Shown here piece after piece: positions 61,668 through 64,000 of a stretch of 64,000 bases of DNA. The notes below the pieces were generated by a model. The model made no database searches and was not told where the DNA came from. It was given only the letters and a program-made list of their open reading frames with translations. The translations under genes were made by a program, and so were the position numbers. Every line of letters starts with the position of its first letter. The stretch's first letter is position 1. This stretch comes from Sutterella megalosphaeroides (GTDB lineage Bacteria > Pseudomonadota > Gammaproteobacteria > Burkholderiales > Burkholderiaceae_F). The stretch covers positions 754,001 to 818,000 of the forward strand of contig NZ_AP018786.1 in NCBI RefSeq assembly GCF_003609995.1, in the 5' to 3' direction.

Positions 61668-64000
61668 TCAATCGCGACGCCGCACGCGCACCGTCACGCT
61701 TGCGGTGCGGCCCGCTTCGTCGACGACCGCGAGCCGATGCGTCCCCGGGGCAAGCTCCGCCACAAGGTCGCGCTCCGGAGCGCTTTCGCCGAGATAGCGC
61801 GCGCCGTCGAACCAATGGAGCATTCCGGTCCCCGTCGGGGCCGAGGCCCGCAGGCGCAGTCGCGCAACGGGCGCACCTCCGGAGAGGCGGTTCGCGGGGT
61901 AGGAAAGGCCCGCCACGGGCGTTAAAACGACGGGGGCCGAGGCGGCGTCCGCAGCCGCCGAGCCCCTTCCGTTCGTATCGGTCGAGGCGTTCTCTTCGCA
62001 CCCCGGCATCCACGGCGGGGGCGGCCGCTTCACGATCCCCGCCGCCCGGAAGGCGGCCGCGGCGTCCGAAGGCCAGAATTCCCAGAGGTGCTTCTCGGTC
62101 GTTTTGGGGTCAAACCGGCAGGCGCGCAACCCCGTCGCCCGATCGATCCAGATTTCCTTCAGGATTCCGCTGTCGCGCACGGGCGAGACGCCGGGGATGA
62201 ACCACGCCGAGACGCGATCCCGACAAAGGGGCTGCCCCACGTCGCCCGTCGCACGGCAGACCGATTCGCGCGTGACGTTGAGCCCCTTGGGAACGTTCGC
62301 TTCCGTGAGCCGCAGGGGTTCGGCGGGGAGGTCCCGCGCGAGCAGGGCGCCGATGTCGCGAAAGAGCGGCACGGCCGTTTCCGCACCGCGCAGCCACGGG
62401 TTCGATTGGCCGTCGAAGTTCCCGAGCCAAACGACCAGAACGTAGGGCCCCACCAACCCCGCCGCCCACGCGTCGCGAAAGCCGTTGCTCGTCCCCGTTT
62501 TCCACCGGAGATGCACCCGCCCGTTGCGACGGTTTCGCACCGTGTCGCCCCGATCGGCGAGCATGACCGAAACGACGAAGGCGCTCTCGGGGGAGAGAAC
62601 GGGAATGCGTTTGGGGTCGCCCCAAAGGACGGGACGCTCGGGCGTTTGGGTTGCGTCCGTGCTCCTCACGCGCCCGAGTTCGACGGGTTTCACGAGTCCG
62701 TCCGTGGCGAGCGCCCCGTAAAGCCGCACGAGGTCCGCCATCCGCACCTCGGCGCCGCCCAAAGCGAGCGTCAGCCCGTAGTGACGGCGATCGTCGTTGA
62801 GCGGCACGCCGACGCGCTTCAGGATGTCGTAGAGGTCGGGCGAGAGTTCGCGCTCGAGTTCCACGGCGGGGACGTTGCGACTCGAAAGGAGCGCGTCCTC
62901 CGCCGAGAGGGGTCCCCGAAAGGTGCCGTCCGCGTTTTCGGGGGCGTAGCCTGCAAAACTCTTCGGGCGGTCGAGGAGAACGGTGTGCGAGTGAATGAGC
63001 CCCTGGTCGAGCGCCAACCCGTAGATGAAGGGTTTCAGGGCGGAGCCGGGACTCCGGAACGCGGTGAACGCGTCGACCTCGCCCGCAATGTCGGAATCGA
63101 AAAAGTCTTTCGAACCCGCGTGTGCGACGAGTCCGCCCGTGCGGGTGTCGAGTACGACGGCGGCGCCGTTCTTGATGCCCCAGGCGCGAAGCCGCTCCAC
63201 GTGGGCGGCAAGGAGCCGCTCCACGTCGCGCTGCACGTCAAGGCGCAGGGTCCCTTCGATCACGCCTTCGGGCGCGATCGACTCCACGAGTCGCGTGTAG
63301 TGGGGTGCGAGAAACGGAAGGTCCGTCGTGCGCCGTACGTGCAAAGGGAGCCGCAGCGCTTCCGCCCAACGTCGATCGAGCACGCCTTCTTCCAAGAGCA
63401 TCTCGCCCACGCGTCGGCGCTGCGCTTCGAATTCGGGGTTGGCCGCGTCGGGCCGACGCTTCACGGGGTTTTGCGGCACGACGGCAAGGGCCGCAGCTTC
63501 GACGGGCGTGAGGCGCTCCGCGGAGTGCCCGAACCAGACGAGCGACGCGGCTTCGATCCCGACGACGTTCGCTCCGTAGGGAGCGAGCGTCAGATAGGCT
63601 TCGAGAATCCGGCGCTTGTCGTAGTGCGCTTCGTAGCGAAGTGCCATGAGCATCTGTTGGAGTTTCCCCGCCCACGTGCGGGTTTGGAGGCCCCCCTCCA
63701 TGCGCGCCACCTGCATCGTGATGGTCGAAGCGCCGATCGGGCGCCCGCCTGCGACGCTTTGCCAGGCGGCGCGAAGGACCGAAAAGGGATTGACGCCTGG
63801 GTGCGACCAGAACCACCGGTCTTCGTAGCGCACGACCGCGTTGAGCGCTTCGGGGCTCACGCGGTCAAGCCGCACGGGCAGGCGATACTGCCCGTCCGCG
63901 GCGGGCTTCAGGTGCAAAAGCTCCCCGTCCGCGTCGAAGACGGCCCGTGCGTAGGGGACCGACTCCAGGAGCGGCGGTGCGGGCATGAGTTTCGCCCACG
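61668..64000 (-). CDS. pbpC: Penicillin-binding protein 1C (N-terminus outside window)
   Basis: At least 777 residues; the frame stays open to the window edge, so the membrane anchor and true start lie beyond it. A glycosyltransferase family 51 domain (catalytic Glu in RYEDRWFWSHPG, then GASTITMQVARM) is followed by a transpeptidase with SPGSALKPF (SxxK), SSRN (SxN) and KTGTSNG (KTG). The C-terminus is the BiPBP_C domain typical of PBP1C (VAGLSYPANRL to the end). It polymerises and cross-links peptidoglycan in the periplasm. No alpha-2-macroglobulin gene is visible, but the usual upstream neighbour would be off the window. Confidence 0.93.
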   Translation of the reverse strand, partial: WAKLMPAPPLLESVPYARAVFDADGELLHLKPAADGQYRLPVRLDRVSPEALNAVVRYEDRWFWSHPGVNPFSVLRAAWQSVAGGRPIGASTITMQVARMEGGLQTRTWAGKLQQMLMALRYEAHYDKRRILEAYLTLAPYGANVVGIEAASLVWFGHSAERLTPVEAAALAVVPQNPVKRRPDAANPEFEAQRRRVGEMLLEEGVLDRRWAEALRLPLHVRRTTDLPFLAPHYTRLVESIAPEGVIEGTLRLDVQRDVERLLAAHVERLRAWGIKNGAAVVLDTRTGGLVAHAGSKDFFDSDIAGEVDAFTAFRSPGSALKPFIYGLALDQGLIHSHTVLLDRPKSFAGYAPENADGTFRGPLSAEDALLSSRNVPAVELERELSPDLYDILKRVGVPLNDDRRHYGLTLALGGAEVRMADLVRLYGALATDGLVKPVELGRVRSTDATQTPERPVLWGDPKRIPVLSPESAFVVSVMLADRGDTVRNRRNGRVHLRWKTGTSNGFRDAWAAGLVGPYVLVVWLGNFDGQSNPWLRGAETAVPLFRDIGALLARDLPAEPLRLTEANVPKGLNVTRESVCRATGDVGQPLCRDRVSAWFIPGVSPVRDSGILKEIWIDRATGLRACRFDPKTTEKHLWEFWPSDAAAAFRAAGIVKRPPPPWMPGCEENASTDTNGRGSAAADAASAPVVLTPVAGLSYPANRLSGGAPVARLRLRASAPTGTGMLHWFDGARYLGESAPERDLVAELAPGTHRLAVVDEAGRTASVTVRVRRRD

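Noticed and set aside
1-64000. CRISPR arrays, tRNA/rRNA genes, prophage or intact insertion sequences
   Set aside because: No evenly spaced direct repeats, cloverleaf-like segments, rRNA words, integrase or complete transposase were seen; only the istB remnant points to a past mobile element.

Overview
The window is a GC-rich bacterial chromosome segment with dense, short-spaced genes. It most resembles an anaerobic or microaerophilic betaproteobacterium of the Sutterellaceae (Sutterella/Parasutterella type). That assignment is an inference from gene content: RNase E divergent from rluC, the lplT/alr/radA arrangement, a periplasmic formate dehydrogenase, two arylsulfate sulfotransferases, several secreted fumarate-reductase-like flavoproteins, C4-dicarboxylate transporters, and no sugar-catabolic genes. 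No rRNA, tRNA, CRISPR array or intact mobile element was seen.

Layout. 1-5.7 kb holds housekeeping genes (an unidentified C-terminus, DUF805, slyD, gluQ, a Bcr/CflA-type MFS exporter, a HAD phosphatase overlapping rluC). 5.7-10.5 kb holds rne behind a 1.3-kb hairpin-rich leader. 10.8-13.9 kb pairs an unassigned membrane transporter with a cytoplasmic-type gamma-glutamyltransferase. 14.0-19.7 kb is a LysR gene divergent from four exported redox-type proteins (flavodoxin, DUF362, cyclophilin-like, carboxymuconolactone decarboxylase-like), facing a secreted flavoprotein reductase. 20.4-27.4 kb carries a complete Cys-type formate dehydrogenase (three subunits plus fdhE and fdhD), followed by a DAACS symporter and an IstB remnant.

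29.6-46.2 kb is an anaerobic-respiration and sulfate-ester island. It has two very similar assT genes, each beside its own LysR gene (one LysR frameshifted), two flavoprotein reductases (one with a secreted cupin), a translationally coupled pair of LysR genes, a GntR/FCD regulator and an argH-dcu unit. 46.4-59.6 kb returns to housekeeping: an FMN riboswitch with ribB, sbcD-sbcC, lplT divergent from alr-radA, an aldo/keto reductase and small unknown proteins. 59.6-64 kb carries an NhaC-superfamily transporter preceded by what looks like a tryptophan attenuator, then pbpC running off the end of the window.

How it works together (inference): formate oxidised in the periplasm would feed electrons through cytochrome b to quinone and on to periplasmic flavoprotein reductases. 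Dcu and DAACS carriers would move dicarboxylates, and ArgH would add fumarate. The strongest new observation is at 61.4-61.6 kb: a 32-codon leader peptide with three consecutive Trp codons, followed by mutually exclusive anti-terminator and terminator pairings. This implies that the downstream NhaC-type carrier is a Trp-controlled transporter.
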